From NCBI GenBank assembly GCA_047967505.1, contig CM106541.1: DNA of 64,000 nucleotides; one strand, 5' to 3'. The position numbers were made by a program, and so were the translations under genes. The stretch's first letter is position 1. Every line of letters begins with the position of its first letter. Of this stretch, positions 1-10,830 are shown one piece after another. Under the pieces are notes generated by a model, which did no database searches, had not been told where the DNA came from, and saw only the letters and a list, made by a program, of their open reading frames with translations. The DNA comes from Dipteris shenzhenensis. Its lineage: Eukaryota; Polypodiophyta; Polypodiopsida; Gleicheniales.

Positions 1-360
1 TGTTGGGGACTTATGATAAGAGATATAGTACTCTCAGCCCTGTTATGCACACCTACATAGATGTATCCATTTGCAATAAGAACAGGAAAGTGAACTACCT
101 TGAAGCTTGCTTGATTTAGAAATTATCTTATGGTTTTTAGCATTGGAGTAATTGACAGGAAGCTATTCTCTTGGACTCTTGATTTGAAATGTAGCTAGAG
201 TAATCAATAGGATTTCTCTTTGCTTGGTGGTTCTCTTTGCTACACCCTTAAGTCTTAGCTTTAATGTGAACATAGTCTTGAGAAAGAAATGGTTACAAGG
301 GGCTTTTTAAATCTTTGACTAAGGATGTGGATTAGTGGAGAGTTAGATTCATTGAAATAG

Positions 361-402
361 TAGGTCTCTCTCTCTCTCTCTTTCTCTCTCACACACACAC
401 AC

Positions 403-487
<85 letters not shown>

Positions 488-494
488 CACGCAT

Positions 495-589
<95 letters not shown>
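361..589. repeat. Compound CT/CA microsatellite
   Basis: A (CT)n tract of about 27 bp runs directly into a (CA)n tract of about 200 bp, broken only by a few single-base interruptions near 401, 471 and 491. The open reading frames it produces (Cys-Val and His-Thr dipeptides) are artefacts of the dinucleotide. Confidence 0.97.
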
Positions 590-592
<3 letters not shown>

Positions 593-1437
593 TGGTGTGG
601 TTATAAGATAGAGCAGCATGATGGATATGAATGCGTATAGTAATGAGTTATATAATGGATCAAAATGGCAACACATACCTTTCTTCTGTAGATTATAGCA
701 ATGAATGCTTATAGTATGAGGTATATGAATGCTCTATAAATGATGATTTGTACAATAGTAAATTAGTCATAATGTCATGGAATGCAAGTATACAGGCAAG
801 GTGCATGAAATTGACATGGAACTAAAGTCATGAATACGGAAGGTCAAATCCAACAAATTTCTAGAAGGTAAACCGATACGTTATCTAGAGTTTTTGCCAC
901 TCCTAAATTATAATAAGTTTTACAATATTTTGGTGACATTCAAGAGAACTAATTTCATAAATTTTGCAAACTAAGTATACTTTTGAACTTTTTTTTAAAA
1001 TGTACATATTGCTAGTTTAAAGGTGTGATTTTTTTTGCTTTTCATGTCAAACAAAAAAATATTAAAACCAAGTCAATGGCAAGTTAAGAGCTACTAGTAA
1101 TTCATGCATGACTATGAAATGTATAATACATCCCCTACTTATAATTACTAAAATATGCTTTATTTTCTATAGTAAATTAAAGGATTTCATCTCAATCATT
1201 GTACTTCATGTCACTATTTCAAATAGAGCATATTTTTTATGTTAAGATAAATAAGTATATGGAGTCCATGCTCATAGAAGAGGTTTATTGGAACTTAAAA
1301 TGTCTCTAAAATTAGATAGTAACAAAAATATCTAAATGGTCAAAGTTTAGAAAAGAAAGTAATACAATCTATTGTCATTTGGACCAAATGGTTCGATTTC
1401 GACCTAATGGTCAATATTTAGATGGTAGTAAGTTTTG
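590..1437. other. AT-rich intergenic DNA, nothing recognised
   Basis: No reading frame, repeat or RNA gene could be supported in this AT-rich stretch. Confidence 0.5.
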
Positions 1438-2282
1438 AGTTTACTTTGTTTGATCTAAGCCATTGAAAAATTATAACTTCTAGTTTATAAAAAATAAATT
1501 GTAATTCATGAAGACAACAACAATTATTGCTAAAAAATAATGATGTGAACTTGGATTCTGGAATCCAAAATTTTGTGAGGGAATGATATTTCCATTGGTG
1601 AAGTGAAATTTTTGTCCAAAAAAAGGGGGAAAAGAAGCGTTTGAAATCGCACTTTCATCCAATGAAACTTTCAGTGCCAAAATATCTCGTCAATGAAAAA
1701 AGAATCGTCCAAAAATTCCGCTAATGGAGAAATATTCGTCTGTCAAAAAACTTATGTCGTTGGAAATTTCTCCCATCATCAAAATCAAGATTCCAAAATC
1801 CAAGTGGATTCTGGAATCCCAAATTCCATTGATAGAAAAAAAGTCTCCATTGATAGACTGAGATTTTCATGTAACGGATTGCATTTTTCGTCAAGCTGAT
1901 TGATGACGGAAAAAATTTCTATCGACGAAAATTTCAATCCATCAATGGAAACATTTTTTCCTCGATGGAATTTGGGATTTTTGGAATCCAGATTTTGATG
2001 ATAGGAAAAATTTCCGCAGATGGAAATTTTATGATAGACCGAAATTTTTCCATCGGCAGAATTTTTGGACGTTTCTTTTTTCATCGACGATATATTTTGG
2101 CACTGAAAGTTTCATTGGATGAAAGTACGATTTCATACACTCCTTTTCCCCCTTTTTTTGGACAAAAAATTTCACTCTGACGATGAAAATCAATGTAAAT
2201 ATCAATCCCTCATGCAATTTCAGATTCTAGAATCCAAGTTCACATCACAATGGCTTGGATTAAAATAAAGTAAATTGATAGA
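1438..2282. mobile_element. Long foldback (palindromic) MITE-like element
   Basis: The two halves are imperfect reverse complements. The left arm opens GATGTGAACTTGGATTC (about 1542) and the right arm closes with its complement (about 2230-2246). Inner parts pair as well: TCATCAAAATC at about 1773 with GATTTTGATGA at about 1993, and the block at 1655-1685 with 2095-2130. The symmetry centre is near 1895, and the arms are about 350 bp each. Outside the core, CTAAGCCATTG (1455-1465) matches the complement at 2248-2258, with about 75 extra bases in the left arm. No transposase is encoded. This fits a MITE or foldback transposon whose transcript would form a long hairpin. No clear target duplication was identified. 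Confidence 0.75.
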
Positions 2283-2424
2283 TTTAAAATCATGACTATT
2301 AAGATAAAAAATATACTATTTGATCCAAATAATGTAAGTTGATAAATGTCTTTAGTCAATAGTTAAATTTAAAAACATCTTTACATTCAACAAACCTCTT
2401 CTATGGCCATGTAAACACTTATTT

Positions 2425-2690
2425 CATTAATTTTGGACTTGTCAATGTACAAATTCATTTGTATAGATACTTTTCGACTAGTTTATGGATAAAATTTAAG
2501 GAAAAACTTAGTCTTCAAAACATAGATAAAAACATAAAAATAAGCAAATTTTTAGAGTGTTTTGAATTTAAGGAAAAACTTAGTCTTCCAAACATAGATA
2601 AAAACATAAAAACAAGCAAATTTTTAGAGTGTTTTGAAGGAAATAAAATCAAAATTATAAAAATGTGACACAGATAAGCTACACCAGAAC
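2425..2690. repeat. Dispersed repeat with internal 72-bp tandem duplication
   Basis: This segment reappears in reverse orientation at about 28545-28740 and 51775-51975; the shared text includes GGACTTGTCAATGTACAAAT. Only this copy has a 72-bp unit (starting at 2493 and again at 2565) in tandem, which makes the short frame here repeat every 24 residues. The family is not identified. Its place next to LINE-like relics in the other two copies may be coincidence. Confidence 0.75.
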
Positions 2691-3135
2691 ACTTAAATAT
2701 AGGGACATGGGTCCCAACCGTGCAAAGGAGATTACTCTGCAAGGCGCATGTCGAATAGCCACCCTAGATAGAGTCGAGATGGATGGCTACCTTAATGGTA
2801 GCAAATTGAAAAGATATTATGGTCCACTCACTCCTTAGGCTCTCTAGGCCATACACCGAGAAAAGGAGCTCAAGGTCGAGGTAGCCTAGATGAAGCGCCA
2901 TGCCATAGAAGAAGCCAAGATACATAATGCCAAAATCAGACAATGAAAACAAATGGACTTGTTTAAGGCAATAATAGAACACCTAGGCCCAATTGATGAA
3001 CTAATAGTAGATCCGGCTAGGTTGAGTGTCAAATTGCAGGGCCTGAGTACAAGCATCAAGGCACTCGTGGATCGAGCCATAACTTCATCTCCCATGAGGT
3101 ATGGGAAGTGCTAGAGGTACCCCTAAACATTAATG
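2691..3135. other. Unassigned DNA upstream of Ty3-like relic
   Basis: No secure coding frame is seen. The sequence may be the degenerate gag-side part of the following retroelement relic, but no motif supports this. Confidence 0.3.
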
Positions 3136-3400
3136 TTGCTTCAGTTTAGGTTATCAATGGTCAAATATTAAGTACATTGGGGTATGTGGAGTTGAAACTA
3201 ATTGTATTTTGCTACGTGGTAGACATGCATTTTTATGTTCTTCCAATAGAGATGATTTATGAATAGATGATCTTGGGAAGGACCTGGTGCTATGCCATAA
3301 ATTTCCAAGTCGACTGGAGAGCATGAACTGCCACTCTCACATACGATGGAAGAACCTTATTAATTACATTCTATAAAGTACCATTCCACTCCCCCTATAG
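3136..3400 (+). pseudogene. Ty3-type retropepsin region, decayed
   Basis: One plus-strand frame reads through about 88 codons with three in-frame stops. It gives VINGQILSTLGYVELKL, then DMHFYVLPIEMIYE, MILGRTW and NFQVDWRA. The order (I-x-x-LG, a hydrophobic strand, F-x-VL, then ILGRxW followed by DWR) is that of the C-terminal half of plant Ty3-type aspartic proteases. The catalytic D-S/T-G triplet is not seen upstream, so this is a partial relic. No LTRs were found around it. Confidence 0.55.
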
Positions 3401-4292
3401 TATGATCACCTTCAAGAGGCAAGTAAATTTTAAAGGTAGGTAATTCCAAAGTGCTAGAGGCCTCTTACGCCCACTGGTCTAGTCCCTAGAAGGAAATCCA
3501 TCCCAATGTTGCTCAAAGTCCTAGACCTAATCACAATAAAGGAAAACCTTTGTCGCAACCTACTCTCTCTCCTCTACTTCCCGCGCCCAATGCCATGAGC
3601 ATGACCCAGAGATTTGTGAACCATGGGTGCAGGGCCCAACGATGCCTATTGCCTCACTAGTAAGGACAAATTCCAATGCTCCATGGGCAAAAGATTCAAA
3701 AGCGTTGGGTCAAAGCTCATGAAATCCTAAGGCTACTATCAAGGCAAGCGATAGGTTTGGGCCCCAAAGCTTCCAATAATACAGAATACCCAACCTCAAC
3801 TCATAGAGAGTAACACAAGAACTTGTGTCAACTCCTAAGGTAGTCCCCACAAGAGCCCTGTAGCCCAGAATGACAAACCATTATGTGAGCCGAAGGAATA
3901 TCATGATCCCACATATAGTGCAACTCAGTGAAAATGTTGCCAAGGTCATCGAGGGAGCAACACAAGAATTGACCCCTAAAAGTGGGGTAGTTACACAAGA
4001 ACCTTCATTAGGGGAGAAATGTAGTCTCAAAAGGGCCTCCAATTAGTGTTTCCTAATTTCAAGGGATTAGAGATGGATTTGAGGTGTACCAATGAGAGTG
4101 CTTCTTTGTGTGGGACACTGGTATGTTGTGTTGTACAAAAGGACATATTGAGCATTTATGGTTGGGGAGACCTCTCACCCATGGTTTGGACCCATGGTCC
4201 TCACTCCTAGCCATTGATCTGATCTCTAATCCAAGGGTCACATTCAAATTTATGGTAGAGCACTCCTAGCCATTAGATCAATGGGTATTGGT
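3401..4292. other. Unassigned, probably retroelement debris
   Basis: No continuous frame or recognised motif follows the protease relic. The sequence has mixed composition and no evident direct repeats. Confidence 0.3.
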
Positions 4293-4465
4293 CCATGGAT
4301 CAAGGGGTGGATCCAAGGGAGGAGATGAGATTAAAATGCACTCCAATTTGGGCCATAGATCAAGGTGTGGATCCAAGGGAGGGGATGTGTGCAAAATGCG
4401 CTTGGGCCATAGATCTAGGTTAGATCTAAGGGAGGAGGTGAGAGCAAATGGCGCTTCAATTCGGG
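4293..4465. repeat. Three-unit minisatellite, 54-60 bp period
   Basis: Units begin at 4293, 4353 and 4407, each with CCATrGATCwAGG followed by GGATCCAAGGGAGG or a close variant. The next unit boundary (CCAT) is at 4466. The 139-residue plus-strand frame covering it is repeat-derived and not supported as a gene. Confidence 0.8.
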
Positions 4466-5519
4466 CCATCCAAATAGGCACTTCTCAATCCGAGCCCTTG
4501 ATCTTAGATCTTCATCTCCACCATCCAAAATACGCCTTCATCCTAGCCCTCCAAACAAGCGCCTCAATCTTGGCCATTGATCTTGGATCTAGATCAAGGG
4601 TGCACATGAAAAGGCACCTTTTCCCTCTTAATGAGGCCTCCACAAAGTCAAACCTTGCCCTCCCCTTCTCAGATCTTGCCACTTGGAGCCCACCAAAGCC
4701 ATCCTAGGCCTTTGATCCATCCACCATCCATCTTCATCCAAAGGCCAAGGTTGATCAATTTCAAACCATGTCAGTTGAGTAAATGCTAAGGGGCCCTTAG
4801 CCCATGGGTTACCACAGTGGTTCAATTGTAATTAACTTAATCCATTTCTTAATCAATTCCTTATGAGGCCCTTTTAAGACCCCAATTCTCCCCTAATGTG
4901 GACTCCAAGCCCATGCGAATACCATCAGAAGTCACTGTACTCAAGGTAACACCTGTGGTGTCACTCGGATTTACTCCTCCCTTATGTTGAACCCATGTGC
5001 TATGTTTACATATTTAAGAGTAACGACCTCTCTAAGTGCTTCGGGTATAGCCACACAAGAACTCACACGCCTTGTTCCTAGAGAGGTGCATCAAAGTGAA
5101 CATTGCAGCACTGATACACATAGCTGATAACGAGTATGATGCACAAACTCGGTAGATGCTCTACTTGGCTAATGATGAGATATGCTCCTATTCCACATTC
5201 AACTCCACTGCATTCCACATAATTGACCCTTCCTTAACGTGTGTGATCATCAAGTCCAGGTCTAGGTGAGTGAATATGATAGGCATATCACCCATATGAA
5301 CCAATAGCTCACAAGTCATTGGTATTCACATTGCACCCACCCAAATTCATGGTCAGCATTAGGTGAATACGGCCAATACATTTTTGCATTTTTTACATTT
5401 TTTGCATCTTTGCACGTTGACCTCACTAGTCTATGCATCCCAAGTCTGTCTACCTTGTTTCCTCTCCTAGGCAGCACCCTCAGCATTAGTAGCCCCCCTC
5501 AACAACTCTGACAACTGTC
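4466..5519. other. No feature recognised
   Basis: Low-complexity-free DNA without a supported frame. Short frames on both strands overlap the neighbouring minisatellite and show no family motif. Confidence 0.3.
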
Positions 5520-5760
5520 AACTCGATGACCCATTTCCATCCTTCCATCCTACCAGATCTTTGCTAGATTGCTAACTAGCCGACTAGTGTCGTACAGTCA
5601 TCCCATCGAATTGTTGCCATCCTTCCATCTCATTAGATCGTCGCCATACCTCCATGTCATATCATCACGATACTTCCATCCTGTCGAATTGTTACTATAC
5701 TGCTAACCCATCGACTGGTGCCATACAATTATCCCTCTGAATCATCGCCGTAATGCAAAA
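5520..5760. repeat. Degenerate short-period repeat
   Basis: Variants of CCATCGAATTGTTGCCAT and CTTCCATCyyrT recur about every 35-45 bp between 5535 and 5750. Divergence is high, so the unit boundaries are uncertain. Confidence 0.4.
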
Positions 5761-7707
5761 ATATCTGATTGTTGCCATAACGATGTCCCCCCGGTCGGTA
5801 GGATACTGAAAACTATATAAGGACCCCTTATCTCCCTGGTTCATTGCCTTAGCAAAAACAACCACTTTGTCAATTTTCTATTAGAATTCCTATAGCTCCT
5901 TGCCTCGTTCCATACTACCCACCAACCCCACCATTTGAATATCCTCTGGCTCTTTCTCCTCCATAGACTCCCTCATCATGTGCCTATCCTCCTTCTTCCC
6001 AAAGGATCTTCAGAACGAATTCTTTAAATTTGAATGGGAACTCGACCTTTTCCACCCCCCAAATCTGACACTTGCAAATCCATCGCCCATCGGACCATTT
6101 GAGTTCCAAAGCATGCCCTTAGGGTAGTTCAGGATGCCATCCATCATCCTTGCAACCGGACTACAAACCAAGGATGAGATCCCTACTCAACAAATCTCTC
6201 AAGAGCCATTAGCAGTGGCTGCCACCCCTACTTCTTGATCATCCCAGGAAGCACACGCTAGCCCTAGCACAGGGAGAATTCAAAGTTGTAAGGACATTGG
6301 CACACTCTCCACTCGGTAAATCCTAGCTTCACCAACTTAATGATTATGCCATCCACTCCAAATACATGTATGACGGTCAGGATTATACCTTCTATTACCA
6401 CAACGTGGCCATATACCAAGCGCTCAAGGATCTAGAGGTGCAACCATCCTTGGTGATGCAAGCCTCAAGCCAATCGTTGTAGACCTACTGCCATGCCACC
6501 TTAACATGAAGCTGCTCAGGGAGCTCATCGGCACTTACAATTCAAATTCATTGGAGAACCAATTCTAGACCACAAATTTAGGGTTGCCATGAGTGAGGCA
6601 TCCTATCCATGGCTCAGAAGTCTTCTCGCAATCCTCTTGCATCTTTGTCACCAACCAAGTGTGCCTAAATAGAAGCTACCACATTCTTCAAGATATGCAC
6701 GGGATCCAAGAGATAATTGATTTGCAACTGACCCCAATATGGAAGCTCGTGAAATATGGATAGCCTCTTCATACCACAAGGAGGCTCCTCTCCATTTTCT
6801 CTCCGTCACTTGCCTTTAATGAGGGTGGTGGTGAATCAAGGTGACCTTCATGTGCAAGATAGTCAAGCGAAAGGTATCAAGCATGACCTTCATACACCAT
6901 TTTCCTCATGTGTTGTACAAGTTCATTCAAACCACCACCACAAATAGCACAAGCATAGTACCCACTTATAGTGAGTCCAAATGAGACATGATTGTTAAAA
7001 CAATTAAGATCCAAACATTAATTGATATAAATTATGCACTAATCTCATCAAGACCGAGACACTTGGGTTTGACCAACCATACTTTGCTTGTTGCAAATTC
7101 AAGATGGAGAGGCAAGCCCATAGTTTTGACATCCGAGCACCATCATACAAGAGTGTTGATTGCAAATCCCACATGACTATCTTAGACTTGGACATCATGC
7201 GTACATGTGATTTCGTGCCTCTAGAAATAGAATCCATCATGTTTACCATGCTGCCATCATCATCATCTTGCACATCAAGGAGACTATCCTTGGGCTCCAA
7301 GTGTGCAATTGCTCGTGCTTCATCATTTCCCTCCTCATCTTGTATAATGGTTTCATGCAAATACAAGGTTATTGTGTGCAATACTCATGCAATATCAATC
7401 ACAAACTCAAATACCATTGAGTTACTGATGATCTACTAGCACCACCAACAACTAGTACTTGTGATGACTCCCCATATGCTTGCATGTGGCGTATAACAAT
7501 ATGGCACTAATGTCAAACTTCTCACTTAAAACTTATGCAAGGACAGTGCAACATATCCTTAAGCCACTCCTTGCTTTGGGGCACTGGCCCCTTACCGATG
7601 ATCTTCCACTCATCCTCTCCATCTGTACACCTTTAAAACCACAAATTTTAAAAATCACCCAGGCACCCATAAAATTTAGGAAAATTGCATGTTTGTTGGA
7701 TACGAGG
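5761..7707. other. No gene recognised
   Basis: The longest frame is a 125-residue minus-strand frame (7004-7381) with an acidic patch (DVQDDDDG). It overlaps a plus-strand frame of similar length and has no recognisable motif. ACTATATAAGG near 5812 looks like a TATA box, but nothing downstream confirms a gene or an LTR. Confidence 0.3.
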
Positions 7708-7945
7708 TAACTCCCTTGGATTCCCCCCTTGTGTGGTTTGTAGTTGATTGGAAAAGGGGTAATTCGGCTCCTTTAAGATGCTTGTTGACACATGGCATTG
7801 ATCCTTATTAATCCCATAAGCAATGCACATATAATTGGGACTTGCATATAATGGTGGACTTGGACCTCTCTCTCTTTATCCTATGGGGTGGGGCTTGGGA
7901 CCTACCATACCCGTTTCACACGTGGAACCATCTACACTAACATGG
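7708..7945. repeat. Spaced direct repeat, left copy
   Basis: The left member of a diverged direct repeat. TTGATTGGAAAAGGGGTAAT, CACATGGCATTGA and ATAATGGTGGACTTGGACC recur in the same order at 8256-8530 with many substitutions. The function is unknown, and the pair could be remnants of LTRs about 550 bp apart. Confidence 0.7.
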
Positions 7946-8255
7946 TATTAGAGTAGAGATCCTCTTTGCACACTATGTGTCATTGTCTCGGTGGTTGTTT
8001 GTCATGCATTCGACACATGGTAGTGGCTGGCTCTAGAAGACATTTGACTGCTATGAAGTGCCATGATTCATGGCAAAATTAAGTGCGACTGGATGACTTT
8101 GTTTGGGATTGGCGTGGAATTTGGGACATGGAAACTTTGGTTTGTCATACCACGCATTTGTCACATCACCCTTTGTAATGGTTGGACTAGCCTTTTTTTG
8201 GTTTCATCCACCTTTGAGTCTGCTAGCCCATGGGGGGCATTGGATATGGGCCAAC

Positions 8256-8530
8256 CCCCTTGGGTGCCCCCCCTTGTTTGGTTTGTGATTGATTGGAAAA
8301 TGGGTAATTTGGTTCCTTGAATGTGCTAGTTGGCACATGGCATTGAGGCTTATTAATCCCATGCTAGCAATGTGGGATATTTGTGGACCTTGCCTATAAT
8401 GGTGGCATTGGACCTCTCTCTCTTATCCCTCTAATGATTTTTCAGGAGGAGATAGATGACCTTTATATGGCTAAGGGGACGGGGGCTTGGAATCCCCATA
8501 CCTGGTGCACACCATGCCATCTGCATCAAT
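8256..8530. repeat. Spaced direct repeat, right copy
   Basis: The right member of the repeat that starts at 7708. It shares the CACATGGCATTGA, TTATTAATCCCAT and ACCTCTCTCTCTT blocks in the same order and ends just before the kinase relic. Confidence 0.7.
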
Positions 8531-9240
8531 AGTTCCACCAGTGTGTAGCATCAAGTGTGAAAAACATTGTTTGGATGCTTGGATGCTGCCAGGAAGTGCT
8601 TCATCTTCTTGACTATGAATGCATTCCAAATGGCACATTTTTTGAGCACTTACAAGGAGAATTTAGCACCTATCTAAGTTGGAAAGTCTACTTATAGATC
8701 ACTCACCAAATTGTAGATGCATTAGCCTATCTCCATTCTTTCAATTCTCCTCCATCATCCATAGAGATGTAAAATACTCTGACATTCTTTTGGACCAAGG
8801 CTTCACTCATAAAGTCACTGATTTTGGGCTTTGGACGACTGCTAGCACCAAATTAGATGCATGTTTCCATGGCAATGCAAGGCACAGCTTTGGCCTGGTG
8901 CTCCTAGAGCTAATAACCTTGATATTGCTTGTGTTGATGGGTAGCATGCTGGTGGGTAATATAAGTTGTGGAAGATTGAGAACACATAAGTTTTCAAAAG
9001 TGATAGATCCACAAGTGACAATTTCTATGGACAAAATGACAAGATTGTTGAAGACGTTGTAGAGCTTGCCATTAGCTGGCTTGTCAACCATGGGCCATAG
9101 CAAGCCTTCCATGAGAGAGATTGTTGAAGAACTGCATCAAATCAAAATGGCCACTTACATAGATACCTTGGTATACCCTGACAAGAAGAGGAAGAGAGAC
9201 TGTAATAATAGACATATACCATTTTATACTGTGCCAAGAA
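8529..9240 (+). pseudogene. Receptor-like protein kinase fragment (WAK/LRK10L-like)
   Basis: Pieces of a Ser/Thr kinase C-lobe occur in order but in shifting frames. A segment like YECIPNGTFFEHL lies near 8610, LSWKV near 8675 and QIVDALAYLHS near 8710. They are followed by the catalytic-loop IIHRDVK with ILLDQGF (about 8756-8805), the DFG motif as VTDFGLW (about 8817), FGLVLLELIT (about 8891) and finally KPSMREIVEELHQIK (about 9103). The order and wording match plant wall-associated or LRK10-like receptor kinases. The N-lobe (glycine-rich loop, VAIK lysine) and the extracellular part are missing, and several frameshifts are needed, so it is a dead fragment. Confidence 0.8.
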
Positions 9241-9904
9241 GAGAAGGAAGAGTGAAAAAATTTATTAATAAGCACCATATGAAAATTAAAATTAACTCAT
9301 AATGGAGCTAGAACTATGAGTTCTAGATTAATTATGCCATTTATTACTCATTATATGTCAATCACTTACATATATTGTGATGACTTGGAGGACACATTGG
9401 TTTAGCCAAGTAGTAGCTCAGCCATATTATTGCTAATAAGCTCAATATTTAGTAGCAATACACAAGCTTGAATCACCCTAACTATAATGGGTTGATTGAA
9501 TGCCTAAATATAGCAGTCAAACTAATGTCACTACTACACCTCCATATTTTTTAAAGTCTTTCCTACTAACGTTTTATGTGCATAGGTGCCAAAACCATTG
9601 GTATGACTTGTAGGCAGGTTTGCCTTTGCTATTAGACTCATTTGCTATTAGACTCGGTATAATACAAACACTAATTGACATCAATATATACCAATAGTAC
9701 ATTAAAGTCGGTATATACTGAGCTTTATACCAAAGGATATACTAAAGCCTGCCCTTTGGCCTATTTGTATATTGAAGCATTTTGGGCCACATTACACTTG
9801 CTTCAAGGCAACTTGTATATCCAATGTTATTGATGTGTATCATCGGAGGGGTGAAATCATGATAGCTAAAAGTTTTCGTACCCCTATTCTCTTTTGAATT
9901 TTAA
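9241..9904. other. No feature recognised
   Basis: AT-rich sequence without supported frames, between the kinase relic and the minisatellite. Confidence 0.35.
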
Positions 9905-10830
9905 CACCTCTCAAAAAATTCAACCACCGTGTTGGTTTAGGACAATCATAATTGGACAGTCACAATTTCAACTACTAGCTAATTTCGAACAGTCACAATT
10001 TCAATCACCGGGCTGGCTTAGGACATGGTCACAATTTCAACCATTGGACTGGTTTAGGACAATCACAATTTCAACTAGCGGGATGGTTTAGGATGGTCAC
10101 AATTTCGACCAACGGACTGGTTTAGCCTGACGGTCTCAATTTCACATATTAGACAATAACAAGTATATTGTTTTTAATTTCTAAATTTCACAATTAGAAA
10201 ATAACATTTCACAATTAGAAAATAAAAATATATTGCTTTTCATTTCACAATTTCAATCAATAAATACTATTTGTCTTGAACTAGCACTGGGCTAGTTTAG
10301 GACAATCACATTAAGTCCAAGCCATCCTAGTCTAGAAATTATCAGGTGTATGACCCAAATAGAAGAAAATTAAAGTTAAGTAATTGAAGTACTAAGAAAC
10401 AAAATAATTTCAACCACTGGGTTGGTCAACAACTAATTTTTATTCAACCATGCTAGTTCAGGACAATCACATAACTGGTGATTAAGTTGAAGCAGCCACA
10501 GTTGCATGATGTTCCAACCATTGGGCTAGTTTGGTAAAATAACAATATATTGCTTTTTTGTTGCAAAATAGATTGCTGTTAATTTTTGCTCATCCATGCT
10601 AGCAGGCTAGTCAGCAACTAATGTATGTTCAACCACGCTAGTTCAAGACAATCACAAAACTAGTGTTTGAGCTGAACTAGCCCACAGTTGCATGATGTTC
10701 CAACCATCAGGTTGGCTTAGAACAATCACATTTAGTCCAAGCTTGGTTTAAAAAATAAAACAAGAAAACTATCGCAAAGCTCAATCACAAACAACCATTG
10801 GGATGGTTTAGGCACCAATGACCTACATTG
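9905..10830. repeat. Diverged minisatellite, about 40-bp unit
   Basis: Variants of a unit like TTCAACCAyTGGrCTGGTTT followed by AGGACAATCACAA are tandem from 9905 to about 10145. They recur more loosely near 10280, 10405, 10450, 10515, 10630, 10700 and 10795, separated by AT-rich spacers. The single 65-residue frame inside is repeat-derived. Confidence 0.75.

Noticed and set aside
349-676. Minus-strand frames of alternating Cys-Val
   Set aside because: Pure translation of the CA/TG microsatellite; no gene.
5811-5830. TATA-like ACTATATAAGG as a promoter
   Set aside because: No gene, LTR or transcript feature follows that would support it.
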